A stretch of DNA of 64,000 nt from positions 3,115 through 67,114 of the forward strand of contig UQRL01000006.1 in the NCBI GenBank assembly GCA_900543555.1. The letters run 5' to 3'. Source of the DNA: an uncultured Oscillospiraceae bacterium (GTDB lineage: Bacteria; Bacillota; Clostridia; Oscillospirales; Acutalibacteraceae). The position numbers were made by a program, and so were the translations under genes. Each line of letters starts with the position of its first letter. Positions within the stretch are counted from its first letter, which is position 1. Below are positions 34,227-42,453 of this stretch, in pieces. The notes under the pieces are model-generated. The model made no database searches, was not told the DNA's origin, and saw only the letters and a list, made by a program, of their open reading frames with translations.

Positions 34227-34257
34227 ATTATAAACTATGGTGTTACACCATAGTCAA
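34227..34257 (-). promoter_or_regulatory. MerR-type promoter with palindrome in a 19-bp spacer
   Basis: On the minus strand TTGACT (34257-34252), a 19-bp spacer and TATAAT (34232-34227). The spacer is almost filled by a perfect dyad: ACTATGGTGT (34234-34243), one central base, ACACCATAGT (34245-34254). Long spacers with a centred dyad are the hallmark of promoters that MerR-family regulators activate by DNA distortion. Confidence 0.75.
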
Positions 34258-34290
34258 GAGGGCGGGAAAAGATTTCCCCGCCGCGACAGG

Positions 34291-34319
34291 TTGCGCGCCC
34301 CCGCGCCCCGGGGTATAAT
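34291..34319 (+). promoter_or_regulatory. promoter of the alpha-glucosidase gene
   Basis: TTGCGC, 17-bp spacer, consensus TATAAT, about 55 bp upstream of the ATG at 34374. Confidence 0.6.
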
Positions 34320-34373
34320 GAAAGGGCAACGGCCGGCGCTGCCCGCCAGCCCTTGGAAAGGAGCCTTACCTGT

Positions 34374-36041
34374 ATGAAACACACGCTTGAATCCCGGCCC
34401 AGCTGGGTACAGGACCTGGTGGTCTATCAAATCTATCCCCGCAGCTTCCAGGACTCCAACGGGGACGGCGTCGGCGACCTGCCCGGCATCTGCCGCCGGC
34501 TGGACTATCTGCAAAGCCTGGGGGTCAACGCCCTATGGCTCTCGCCGGTATACCGCTCCCCCAACGATGACAACGGCTATGATATCTCCGGCTATCAGGA
34601 GATTATGGAGGAATTTGGCACCATGGCCGACTGGGAGGCCCTGCGGGACGGGTGCAGGGCCCGGGGCATCCGGTTGATTATGGACCTGGTGGTCAACCAC
34701 TCCTCCGACGAGCACCCCTGGTTTGCGGAGTCCCGCTCCTCCCGGGGCAACCCCAAAAGCGAATACTACATCTGGCACGATCCCGCCCCTGACGGGGGGC
34801 CGCCCAACAACTGGGCCTCTGTGTTCGGGGGCAGCGCCTGGGAATTTGAACCCCGGCGGGGCCAATATTACCTTCACATCTTCTCCAAAAAGCAGCCGGA
34901 CCTGAACTGGGCCTGCAAGGCCCTGCGGGAAGAGCTGCTGGCCATGATGGACTGGTGGGCCCAGCGGGGTGTAGACGGCTTCCGGGTGGACGCCATCAGC
35001 TACCTGGAAAAGCCCCAGGGCTTTCCCAATTCTCCCCTGCCGCCCCAGCCGGACGGCTATTCCCTGTTCAACAACTGGGCGGCCGGCTCAGAGGGGACCC
35101 ACCGGTACATCCGCATGATGCATGACCGGGTGTTCGGGCCCCGGGGCCTGGTCACGGTGGGAGAGGTCTCCCTCAACGCCCCCGAGGAGATTGCCAGCTA
35201 TGTGGACCCGGATCGCCGGGAATTCACCATGGCCATCCCCTTTGTGCCCCCCGCGGTGGAGATTGCCGCCTGGTCCCCGAAGAAGCTGCTGGCAGACGCC
35301 TGCCGGGATTGGCGGCTCTTAGGGGAGCGGGGCTGGTGGGCCCGGTTCCTTTCCAACCACGACAAGCCCCGGCAGGTTTCCCTGTACGGCTCGGAGGGGG
35401 AGCATTGGGAAGCCTCTGCCAAGCTGCTGGCCCTGCTGGTCCACACTCTCCCGGGCACGCCCTTCCTCTACCAGGGGGAAGAGCTGGGTATGACCAACAT
35501 GGCCTTTTCCTCCATAGAGGAGTACAACGACCCCGAGGCCAAAAACCGCTACCGCCAGCTGCTTTTGGAGGGCGTCCCTCCGGAAAAGGCGCTGCGCACC
35601 ATCCAGCTGGAGAGCCGGGACAATGCCCGCACGCCCATGCAGTGGGACAGCTCTCCCCATGCCGGGTTCACCACCGGCACCCCTTGGCTGCAGGTCAACC
35701 CCAACTACACCAAAATCAACGCCGCTGCCCAAGAACGGGACCCTTGGTCCATTCTGCACTTTTACCGGCGGCTTATCACCCTGCGGCGGGAGCAGCCCGC
35801 CCTCTCCCGGGGCGGCTTTGAGGCGCTGGAAACGGGTTCCTCCACGCTGCTGGCCTACCGCCGCCCCCACGAATCCGGCTCTCTGCTGGTGGTGCTGAAC
35901 TTTTCTTCCAAGGCAGCGCTGGCCCCCAGGGGGCTTGTGCCGGAGGGGGCCCAGCCCCTGCTGGCCTCCACCGAACGGGATGGCGGCTGGCAAGGGGAGC
36001 GCCTGCGCCCCTATGAAGCCATCCTGTTCCGGCTCCCCTAA
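34374..36041 (+). CDS. GH13 alpha-glucosidase (oligo-1,6-glucosidase/sucrase-isomaltase-like)
   Basis: A 555-residue cytoplasmic GH13 enzyme of the GH13_31 type (start WVQDLVVYQIYPRSFQDSNG). The catalytic triad is visible: nucleophile Asp206 in GFRVDAIS, acid/base Glu264 in VTVGEVSL and Asp330 in LSNHDKPR. Length and the DGVGDLPGI motif fit oligo-1,6-glucosidase or alpha,1-4-glucosidase; trehalose-6-phosphate hydrolase is less likely. It should hydrolyse alpha-glucosides from short maltodextrins or isomaltose. The ATG is at 34374, with AAAGGAG about 10 nt before it. It is monocistronic with its own promoter and no transporter beside it. Confidence 0.9.
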   Translation: MKHTLESRPSWVQDLVVYQIYPRSFQDSNGDGVGDLPGICRRLDYLQSLGVNALWLSPVYRSPNDDNGYDISGYQEIMEEFGTMADWEALRDGCRARGIRLIMDLVVNHSSDEHPWFAESRSSRGNPKSEYYIWHDPAPDGGPPNNWASVFGGSAWEFEPRRGQYYLHIFSKKQPDLNWACKALREELLAMMDWWAQRGVDGFRVDAISYLEKPQGFPNSPLPPQPDGYSLFNNWAAGSEGTHRYIRMMHDRVFGPRGLVTVGEVSLNAPEEIASYVDPDRREFTMAIPFVPPAVEIAAWSPKKLLADACRDWRLLGERGWWARFLSNHDKPRQVSLYGSEGEHWEASAKLLALLVHTLPGTPFLYQGEELGMTNMAFSSIEEYNDPEAKNRYRQLLLEGVPPEKALRTIQLESRDNARTPMQWDSSPHAGFTTGTPWLQVNPNYTKINAAAQERDPWSILHFYRRLITLRREQPALSRGGFEALETGSSTLLAYRRPHESGSLLVVLNFSSKAALAPRGLVPEGAQPLLASTERDGGWQGERLRPYEAILFRLP

Positions 36042-36054
36042 AACCACTCTATGC

Positions 36055-36093
36055 AAAAAGCGCCTTGCCGGAAGACTCCGGAAGGCGCTTTTT
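36055..36093. terminator. bidirectional terminator between the GH13 gene and citrate synthase
   Basis: AAAAAGCGCCTT (36055-36066) pairs with AAGGCGCTTTTT (36082-36093), with an inner CCGG-AAGACT-CCGG stem; T-runs on both strands. Confidence 0.9.
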
Positions 36094-36119
36094 TTACTGT
36101 GGAACGCTGGGGAAGCTTT

Positions 36120-37469
36120 TCAGCCCTCCGGAAACTCCCGGTGGGGCTGTACCGCCATGTAGGCGGGCCGGATGATCTTGCCGCCGCCGACAAGCTCCTC
36201 AATGCGGTGGGCGCTCCAGCCGGCGATGCGGGCAATGGCGAAAATGGGGGTGTACAGCTCCATGGGCAGGTCCAGCATGCTGTAAATGAAGCCGCTGTAG
36301 AAATCCACATTGGCGGAAACGCCCTTGTAGATTTTCCGCTCCTTGGCAATGAGCTGGGTGGCCAGCCGCTCTACGTTGGCGTAAAGCTGGTACTCCTCCC
36401 CGCGGCCCTTCTCCTTAGAGAGCCCCTCCACAAACCGGGCCATAATCTTGGCGCGGGGGTCCGAGAGGGAGTACACGGCGTGGCCCATGCCATAGATGAG
36501 CCCAGCCCTGTCAAAGGCCTCCTTATGGAGCAGCTTCTGCAGGTAGGCGGTGATTTCCTCGTCATCGTTCCAGTCCTTCACATGCTCCTTGATGTCCTCG
36601 AACATCTTCACCACCTTGATGTTGGCGCCGCCGTGCTTGGGGCCCTTTAAAGAGCCCAGGGCCGCGGCAATGGCGGAGTAGGTGTCCGTGCCGGAGGAGG
36701 TGACCACATGGGTGGTAAAGGTGGAGTTGTTGCCGCCGCCGTGGTCCGCGTGGAGAATGAGGGCGATGTCCAGCACCTTGGCCTCCAGCTCGGTGTAAGA
36801 GCAGTCTGGCCGCAGGATGCGCAGGATGTTCTCCGCCGTGGAGAGCTTGGGGTCTGGCTGGTGGATGAACAGGCTCTGCCCATCGTGATAATGCCGGTAG
36901 GCCTGGTAGCCATAGACCGAGAGCAGCGGGAACAGGGCAATCAGCTGCATGCTTTGGCGCAGCACGTTGGGAACGGAAATATCTTCCGCGTCCTCATCAT
37001 AGGAATAGAGCGTGAGCACGCTGCGGGCTAAGGTGTTCATCATGTCGCTGCTGGGCGCCTTCATGATGATATCCCGCACAAAGCTGGTGGGCAGGGTGCG
37101 GTAGAAAGAAAGAAGCTCGCAGAAGGTCTTAAAGTGCTCCGGGTCCGGCAGGTCTCCAAACAGCAGCAGGTAAGCCACCCGCTCAAAGCCAAAGTTGTCC
37201 CCCTTGGGCTGGCGGCGCACCAGTTCCTCCACGCTGTAGCCGCGGTAGTACAGCTCGCCCTCGCAGGGGACGCTCTTCCCGTCCACGGTCTTGCTGGAGA
37301 TGATCTCTGAGATATTGGTCAGGCCCGTAAGTACGCCCTTGCCGTTTAAATCCCGCAGGCCCCGCTTCACGTCGTACTTGACGTAAAGCTCCGGGTCAAT
37401 CTTGCTGTTTTCCACGCACATGCCGGCAAACATGCGCACCTCTGGTTTGATCTCCGAGTAGATAGACAT
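36120..37469 (-). CDS. gltA: citrate synthase
   Basis: The 449-residue protein has conserved citrate synthase motifs, including LILHADHGGGNNSTF, GPKHGGAN and YGMGHAVYSLSDPRA (active-site His residues), and a C-terminal DFYSGFIYSMLDL. It condenses acetyl-CoA and oxaloacetate to citrate for glutamate synthesis or an incomplete TCA cycle; 2-methylcitrate synthase activity cannot be excluded. The start at the ATG at 37469 (MSIYSE) has AAAGGAG upstream; the longer frame starts inside that SD. A consensus promoter lies at 37595-37623 and a 21-bp dyad abuts its -10 box. Divergent from spoIIP. Confidence 0.92.
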   Translation of the reverse strand: MSIYSEIKPEVRMFAGMCVENSKIDPELYVKYDVKRGLRDLNGKGVLTGLTNISEIISSKTVDGKSVPCEGELYYRGYSVEELVRRQPKGDNFGFERVAYLLLFGDLPDPEHFKTFCELLSFYRTLPTSFVRDIIMKAPSSDMMNTLARSVLTLYSYDEDAEDISVPNVLRQSMQLIALFPLLSVYGYQAYRHYHDGQSLFIHQPDPKLSTAENILRILRPDCSYTELEAKVLDIALILHADHGGGNNSTFTTHVVTSSGTDTYSAIAAALGSLKGPKHGGANIKVVKMFEDIKEHVKDWNDDEEITAYLQKLLHKEAFDRAGLIYGMGHAVYSLSDPRAKIMARFVEGLSKEKGRGEEYQLYANVERLATQLIAKERKIYKGVSANVDFYSGFIYSMLDLPMELYTPIFAIARIAGWSAHRIEELVGGGKIIRPAYMAVQPHREFPEG

Positions 37470-37573
37470 TCGTAAAACTCCTTTCATCCTGGGCGCAGCA
37501 GGTCAGCGCCGCGCGTCCCTTTTTGGACGCTCCTTCGTGTTTTTTCGATACACCATACCCTCCAAGTCCATAG

Positions 37574-37594
37574 AAAGTGATAGTATTACACTTT
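37574..37594. promoter_or_regulatory. operator-like dyad at the citrate synthase promoter
   Basis: AAAGTG (37574-37579) and CACTTT (37589-37594) are inverted around 9 bp. The element directly follows the -10 box on the minus strand and would cover the transcription start, as a repressor site would. Confidence 0.35.
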
Positions 37595-37623
37595 ATTATA
37601 CTGAAGAAACCGGGCTGTTGCAA
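37595..37623 (-). promoter_or_regulatory. promoter of citrate synthase
   Basis: TTGCAA (37623-37618), 17-bp spacer and TATAAT (37600-37595) on the minus strand. Confidence 0.7.
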
Positions 37624-37664
37624 GGAGGTTTTTGTAAATTTTTCATGGCAAGAGGATCTTATTT

Positions 37665-38753
37665 ATGAGAAAACGCTTTGCCCGTTGGGGAAACAATTTG
37701 CTACTGCTGGGCTGTGCCGTGGTGTGCCTGTGGTGCGTGGGGACAAAATTCCAGGCCTGGGCCCAAGAACAGGGGGGCGACGCCCTGCTCTTTGCCGCGG
37801 GGATGCAGGCCCAGCCCGCCAGCCCTCCCTCTGGCGCCAGCGCCAGCCCCAGCCCCTCCCCCGGCGGGGAGGCCCCCCTGGAGGAGGCGTACCCCCTCCC
37901 CGATGACGGGGTGGTCTCCCTGGGCGGGGGTCAGGAAGCCGCTCCCGCCGTCACCCCGGACCCCAGCCGCAGCTCCGCCCCGGTGGAGGAGATCCAGCTG
38001 GAGGGCGGGGCCCAGGTGGCGGATTTCTTCGTCAAGGACAGCACCGGCTCTGGCACAGACCTGCTGGCAGCCTTGGAAGAGGAGCCCTCCGTCCATTTGA
38101 AGCGGGACGGCAGTGCGGAAATCCTCATCTACCACACCCACACCTCCGAGGCCTACTCCCAAAGCTACACCGGCTTTTACTACACGGACATGGCCACCCG
38201 CACGGAGGACCCGGACCAAAGCGTGGTGGCCGCTGGAGAGGCGCTGAAGCAGGCCCTGGAGGCCCAGGGCTTCGGGGTGGTCCACGACACCACCGTCAAC
38301 GACACCTTATACAATGGCTCTTACGACCGCTCCTGGGAGGTGCTGCAGAAAAACCTGGCGGAATACCCCACCCTCCAGGTGACGATCGACGTGCACCGGG
38401 ACTCCATGACCACGGACAGCGGCGTTAAATACAAGCCCACCGTCACGGTAAACGGCCGGAAAGCCGCCCAGGTCATGCTCATTGCCGGGTGTGACGCAAA
38501 CGGCGGCTGGGGGGACTTCCCCCGGTGGGAGGAAAACCTGCGCCTGGCCCTGCGGGTGCAGCAGAAACTGCAGCAGCTCTACCCCGGCTTGGCCCGCCCC
38601 CTGAACTTTTCCAACAGCAAATACAATATGAACGCCACGCCGGGCTCCATGCTGGTGGAAGTGGGCACCGAGGTCAACACCGTCAGTGAGGCCCGCTACG
38701 CCGGGCAGCTGGCGGGGGATGCCATCGGGCAGGCGCTGAAGGCCTGCCCCTAA
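37665..38753 (+). CDS. spoIIP: stage II sporulation protein P (SpoIIP)
   Basis: A 362-residue protein with an N-terminal membrane anchor (about residues 11-28), a Ser/Pro-rich linker and a C-terminal SpoIIP amidase/endopeptidase domain starting at ILIYHTHTSEAY. Later motifs TIDVHRDS and LVEVGTEVNT fit the family. SpoIIP works with SpoIID and SpoIIM to hydrolyse peptidoglycan during forespore engulfment, so the organism is a spore former or derived from one. The start codon follows an AGAGGA about 9 nt upstream. In many Firmicutes it pairs with gpr; here it does not. It is divergent from citrate synthase and followed by a small lipoprotein gene. Confidence 0.93.
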   Translation: MRKRFARWGNNLLLLGCAVVCLWCVGTKFQAWAQEQGGDALLFAAGMQAQPASPPSGASASPSPSPGGEAPLEEAYPLPDDGVVSLGGGQEAAPAVTPDPSRSSAPVEEIQLEGGAQVADFFVKDSTGSGTDLLAALEEEPSVHLKRDGSAEILIYHTHTSEAYSQSYTGFYYTDMATRTEDPDQSVVAAGEALKQALEAQGFGVVHDTTVNDTLYNGSYDRSWEVLQKNLAEYPTLQVTIDVHRDSMTTDSGVKYKPTVTVNGRKAAQVMLIAGCDANGGWGDFPRWEENLRLALRVQQKLQQLYPGLARPLNFSNSKYNMNATPGSMLVEVGTEVNTVSEARYAGQLAGDAIGQALKACP

Positions 38754-38777
38754 TCCTGGAAAGCCGTTCATAATCCC

Positions 38778-38810
38778 GCCTCCTTGGGCCACACTAGCTT
38801 CCAAGGAGGC
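38778..38810 (+). promoter_or_regulatory. hairpin that encloses the SD of the small lipoprotein gene
   Basis: GCCTCCTTGG (38778-38787) pairs perfectly with CCAAGGAGGC (38801-38810). The AGGAGG SD lies wholly in the 3' arm, 7 nt before the ATG. No U-run follows, so a simple terminator of spoIIP is less likely than an SD-sequestering element. Confidence 0.5.
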
Positions 38811-38816
38811 TTTGCT

Positions 38817-39086
38817 ATGAAACATTCCCGCAAGCACACATTCGCCCTCTCCCTGGCCCTCTCCCTTTTTGTCTTCCTCACCCTGGCCGGGTGCGCCATT
38901 GTGGACGCCCAGGGCCGCCGCCTCAGCTTTGGGGACGAGCAGCCGCCCTTCCAGGTGGAGCAGCTTTCCAATGGGAAAGCCTGCCTGCAGGTCAAGCTCT
39001 TTGGCCTGAACGCCTCCTGGGACGTCACCTCCGCAAGCCGGGCCTGGGAGGCAATTTGTGATTTCTGCTGTATTCCGCACAAATAA
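38817..39086 (+). CDS. small lipoprotein, unknown function
   Basis: An 89-residue product with a clear lipoprotein signal: basic start MKHSRKHTF, hydrophobic stretch and lipobox LAGC with Cys26. The mature part (about 64 residues) is not recognised and ends with a Cys pair (CDFCCIPHK), which is unusual. The strong AGGAGG SD at 7 nt supports expression, but it is enclosed in a 10-bp hairpin. Translation may therefore be controlled. It follows spoIIP by 63 nt and could be sporulation-linked; that is only inference from position. Confidence 0.6.
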   Translation: MKHSRKHTFALSLALSLFVFLTLAGCAIVDAQGRRLSFGDEQPPFQVEQLSNGKACLQVKLFGLNASWDVTSASRAWEAICDFCCIPHK

Positions 39087-39299
39087 ATACAGCTGATTGC
39101 ACAAATTTGCTCTTGTGGTGAACCCACTTGGCACCCCAAGATCTGGTACTTTGGCAGGGTTTTGTAACTATTTTGAAATAAATTTACAAAATAATTCCTA
39201 TTTAGAAAAATAACTCCCTCCCCATGGGGTACAATGCTACACGAAAATTTATGTAAAGAAAGCATTCAGTTTCACCTTACAAAAGGGAGGAAGCGCTTT

Positions 39300-40559
39300 A
39301 TGAAAAAAAGCTGGAAAAAGCGGCTGTGCTGTGGGCTGATGGCCCTGTGCGTGGCCTGTGTCACCCCGCTGAGCGCCTCTGCTGAGACCGTGGCTGAGAT
39401 CCAGGCCGAGCAGAACCGGCTTCAGGCGGAAAAGGAAGACCTGCAAAGCCAGCTGGACGACCTTCGCAACCAGGAGGCGGAAAAGCAGGCTTATCAGGAC
39501 ACCCTGCAGGAGCAGATTCAGGTGGTGCAGGAGCAGATCGACACCACCCGCCAGAATATTGATGACCTGAACCAGAGCATCACCGAGCTGACCATGAAGC
39601 TGGACGCCTCGCAGGCGGAGATCCAGGACACCATCGACGAGTTCAAAGAGCGTCTGGTGGCCCTGTACACCGCGGGCAACATCAGCACCTTGGAGATCCT
39701 GCTGGACTCCAACAGCCTCAGCGAGTTCACCACCCGCTCGGAAATGATTGAGAACATGACCGCCCATGACCAGGACCTGGTGGACAAGCTGGAGGCCTAT
39801 GTGGAATCTACCAGCGCTGAACGGGAAGAGCGCCAGGCCCAGATGGACGAAGTGGCCGAACTGAAGAAGTCCCTGGAAAACCAGCAGGACGAGCTGGACG
39901 CCCTCTACGCGGAGAACGCCGCTGCCCTGGAGGAGATTCAGGGGGCAGAGGGCGCCACCGAAAACGCCCTGGCTGCCAATGAGGAAGAGCTGGCCGCCTA
40001 TGAGCAGAAAATGCAGGAGGCCATCGCCGCCCAGAAGGCCGCGGAAGAGGCCGCCCTGGCCGCGCAGCAGCAGCAAAACAGCGGCTCCACTGCTTCCGGC
40101 GGTGATTCCACCAGTTCCGGCGGCGGTTCCGCCAGTTCTGACGGGAGCATCTCCTACCCCACGGGGGGCGGCGGCGTGGCGGGCTTTGACCCCATTTGGC
40201 CCCTGCCCGGCGTGACCTACATCTCCGCCGGTTACAACGGCTACCCCGGCCACAAAGGCCTGGATATCGCGGGCCCTTACGGCACGCCCATTGTGGCCGC
40301 GGCGGACGGCACCGTCATCGAGGCCAACAGCACGGACAGCTGGGGCATGTCCTGGGGCTATTATGTGCTGATCTACCACAACGGCACCTACACCACCCGC
40401 TATGCCCACATGAGTTCCGTAGCGGTGTCCACCGGCCAGTATGTGACGGCCGGCACGGTCATCGGCTATGAGGGCGCCACCGGCAACGTGACCGGGCCCC
40501 ACCTCCATTTTGAGGTGTACGAGAACGGCGTCCGCGTGGACCCCATGCAGTTCCTATAA
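39300..40559 (+). CDS. secreted M23 peptidoglycan endopeptidase with coiled-coil (EnvC/PcsB-like)
   Basis: A 419-residue exported protein. The signal peptide (MKKSWKKRL type, cleavage after SASA) is followed by a long coiled coil (about 30-250) rich in Glu/Gln/Leu heptads. Next come a Ser/Gly/Thr linker and a C-terminal M23 domain with the zinc ligands His318 and Asp322 (HKGLD) and His403 of HLHFEV, plus His401. EnvC- and PcsB-type proteins cut or activate cutting of peptidoglycan at the division site, with the coiled coil contacting FtsEX; no ftsEX is in this window. The start is at the ATG at 39300, with GGGAGG about 9 nt upstream. The 213-bp gap before it is AT-rich and has a TACAAT near 39229. 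Confidence 0.9.
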   Translation: MKKSWKKRLCCGLMALCVACVTPLSASAETVAEIQAEQNRLQAEKEDLQSQLDDLRNQEAEKQAYQDTLQEQIQVVQEQIDTTRQNIDDLNQSITELTMKLDASQAEIQDTIDEFKERLVALYTAGNISTLEILLDSNSLSEFTTRSEMIENMTAHDQDLVDKLEAYVESTSAEREERQAQMDEVAELKKSLENQQDELDALYAENAAALEEIQGAEGATENALAANEEELAAYEQKMQEAIAAQKAAEEAALAAQQQQNSGSTASGGDSTSSGGGSASSDGSISYPTGGGGVAGFDPIWPLPGVTYISAGYNGYPGHKGLDIAGPYGTPIVAAADGTVIEANSTDSWGMSWGYYVLIYHNGTYTTRYAHMSSVAVSTGQYVTAGTVIGYEGATGNVTGPHLHFEVYENGVRVDPMQFL

Positions 40560-40575
40560 AGATTGAAAGCGAGAG

Positions 40576-40602
40576 GCCTCCCCACCTGGGGAGGCTTTTT
40601 TT
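40576..40602 (+). terminator. terminator of the M23 peptidase gene
   Basis: GCCTCCCC (40576-40583), loop ACCT, GGGGAGGC (40588-40595), then seven T. Confidence 0.92.
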
Positions 40603-40747
40603 GCGGGAAGGGCGCGCCCACCTTCTTTAGCACAGCCCCGGAACGTCTCTTTTAGCTGAAAAAACTTCCCTCTTTTTCCTCCTTTATGTTACCTCTCCCC
40701 TACCCCCTGCGTCTAATGGGCAAAGAGACTTGAAAAAGGGGAGAGGA

Positions 40748-41548
40748 ATGATGAAACAATCCACGGCCGTTCTACCGCATACCCGGCGCCCGCGCCGCCA
40801 CCCCAAGCGGGTATTCTGGCTCAAGCTGCTGTGCGTCTTCGCCGCAGCTTCCTTTGCCGCCCTGCTGGTGCGTTCCCCCGTGGTGGCCCAATACCTCCCC
40901 TGGAAAATCGGGGAGGCACTCTCTGGCCAAGCGCCCTCCACCCTGCTTGACGCCCCCTTCATCGACCAGCGGGACAAGTACCCCACCGGCTGTGAAAGCG
41001 TCACCGCGGTGATGGCCCTGCAATACGCCGGTGTGGAGGTCTCCGTAGAGGAGTTCATCGACGGCTACCTGCCCCAGGGCAGCGCCCCCTACACCGACGC
41101 CAGCGGCCGCCTGGTGGGCGCCAGCCCCTGGGAGGAATTCCTGGGCAGCCCCTATTCAGAGAGCGGCTGGGGCTGCTATGCTCCGGTGATTGCCGGAGCA
41201 CTGGAGCAGCTGCTCCAGGACCGGGATATAAAGGACCTGTCCGTAAAAGAGCTGGAGGGCCAAAGCCTGGAGTCCCTCTGCCGGGCCTATGTGGACCGGG
41301 GCGTGCCGGTGATGCTGTGGGCCACCATTGATATGGAGCAGCCGGTGGAGTCCACCCAGTTTATCCTGGAGAACACCGGCGAACCCTTCACCTGGATTTA
41401 CCCCCTTCACTGTCTGCTGCTGACGGGGGAGGATGGGGAAAGCTACTACTTCAACGACCCCCTGGCAGGGAAGAACGTGCCCTACCCCAAGGACCAGGTG
41501 AAAACCGCTTATCAGGGGGTGGGCATGCAGGCAGTGGTGTTGGAGTAA
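40748..41548 (+). CDS. membrane-anchored C39-like cysteine peptidase domain protein
   Basis: The 266-residue protein has an Arg-rich N-terminus, one transmembrane segment (about 25-45) and an extracellular papain-like C39_2 domain. The predicted catalytic residues are present: Cys82 in YPTGCESV, His221 in LHCLLL and Asp237 in FNDP. The family includes bacteriocin-type leader peptidases and many secreted peptidases of unknown substrate. Without an ABC transporter domain it is unlikely to process a bacteriocin leader. The start is at 40748 or the adjacent ATG at 40751, with GGGGAGAGG just upstream. A hairpin followed by TTTATT (41564-41595) ends the unit. Confidence 0.78.
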   Translation: MMKQSTAVLPHTRRPRRHPKRVFWLKLLCVFAAASFAALLVRSPVVAQYLPWKIGEALSGQAPSTLLDAPFIDQRDKYPTGCESVTAVMALQYAGVEVSVEEFIDGYLPQGSAPYTDASGRLVGASPWEEFLGSPYSESGWGCYAPVIAGALEQLLQDRDIKDLSVKELEGQSLESLCRAYVDRGVPVMLWATIDMEQPVESTQFILENTGEPFTWIYPLHCLLLTGEDGESYYFNDPLAGKNVPYPKDQVKTAYQGVGMQAVVLE

Positions 41549-41641
41549 AACCATCGGAAACAGGAGAGCCTGCCAAGGGGCACGCTCTCTTTATTGTATA
41601 AAAAAGCATACTTATTTTATAAGATTTCATAAATGTTGCAA

Positions 41642-41670
41642 TTGAATTCTGCGAAAAAGTGCGGTACAAT
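41642..41670 (+). promoter_or_regulatory. promoter of the 201-residue lipoprotein gene
   Basis: TTGAAT (41642-41647), 17-bp spacer, TACAAT (41665-41670), about 60 bp upstream of the start. Confidence 0.65.
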
Positions 41671-41732
41671 TTTGTTGGAACCTTCCCACGAACTGTTGGG
41701 AGAAGGGAGGAAGAGCATTGGGAGAGAAACAA

Positions 41733-42338
41733 ATGGTACGCCAAGGGATGGCGCTGCTGCTGTGCCTGCTGCTCTGCGCCGGGCTGTGCGCCTGTCAGGA
41801 GGAGCAGCCGGGAAAAATTGACAACCTGTTTTCCTTTATCCTGGCGGAGGAGGAGGGGAAGCTCCTGCCCCGCCGGGGGGAGATCCTCTCCCCCATGGAG
41901 GATGTGCTGAAGGCTAACGGCTGGACCGAAAAGGACCTGGAGGAGGATCCCCTGGGAGACGGCCAGATTCTCACCGTTCCCTTGGAGGTGGAGGGCCTGC
42001 CGGAAGTCACCGAGCAGCTGCGCTTTGAGCCCCTGGAGGGAGATCCGGTTCTGTCGGGGGTCAGCTATCAAATCGCCCCGGGCGGGGAACCGGACGCCGC
42101 CTGGAAAGCCCTGGAGGACCAGCTTTCCGCTGTGTTGAAGGAGACAGACCAGGCGGGCCTGTTCACCCCGGACGCCAGCCTGGCCCAGGGGGAGGATGTG
42201 ATCTGGGGGGACCGGGACGGCAACACCCTGAACATCAGCTTCAGCCTGGACGGGGAGGGCCAGCCCGGCCCGGCTGTCATCACCCTGCACAGCGGCGAGC
42301 TGACCAGCATGACCGTAGAAGCCCGGGAAAACCGGTAA
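41733..42338 (+). CDS. predicted lipoprotein, unknown function
   Basis: A 201-residue product with a lipoprotein signal peptide (MVRQGM, Leu/Cys-rich core, lipobox with Cys21). The mature domain is acidic and mixed alpha/beta-like. I do not recognise a family. Two starts are possible: a TTG at 41718 with AGGA upstream, or the ATG at 41733 with GGGAG 6-7 nt upstream; the latter gives the better signal peptide. It has its own promoter and is followed by a ZIP transporter gene with a separate strong promoter. Confidence 0.65.
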   Translation: MVRQGMALLLCLLLCAGLCACQEEQPGKIDNLFSFILAEEEGKLLPRRGEILSPMEDVLKANGWTEKDLEEDPLGDGQILTVPLEVEGLPEVTEQLRFEPLEGDPVLSGVSYQIAPGGEPDAAWKALEDQLSAVLKETDQAGLFTPDASLAQGEDVIWGDRDGNTLNISFSLDGEGQPGPAVITLHSGELTSMTVEARENR

Positions 42339-42373
42339 CCCTCCCCGCGGCACGGGAAAACGCGCCCCTCCGT

Positions 42374-42402
42374 TTGACAAACGTTTGCCCGCTGTGTATA
42401 AT
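42374..42402 (+). promoter_or_regulatory. consensus promoter of the ZIP transporter gene with an internal palindrome
   Basis: TTGACA, exactly 17 bp, TATAAT: full sigma-A consensus. CAAACGTTTG (42378-42387), a perfect 10-bp palindrome, overlaps the end of the -35 box and the spacer and could bind a repressor. Confidence 0.85.
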
Positions 42403-42453
42403 GCGGAGTAGAAGCGGTTCGGTTAACATAACCAAAAGTGAGGAGGGGTTGGA

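Noticed and set aside
40748..41548. C39 peptidase as a bacteriocin-processing transporter
   Set aside because: No ABC transporter or ATPase domain is fused and no precursor peptide with a double-Gly leader was seen nearby.
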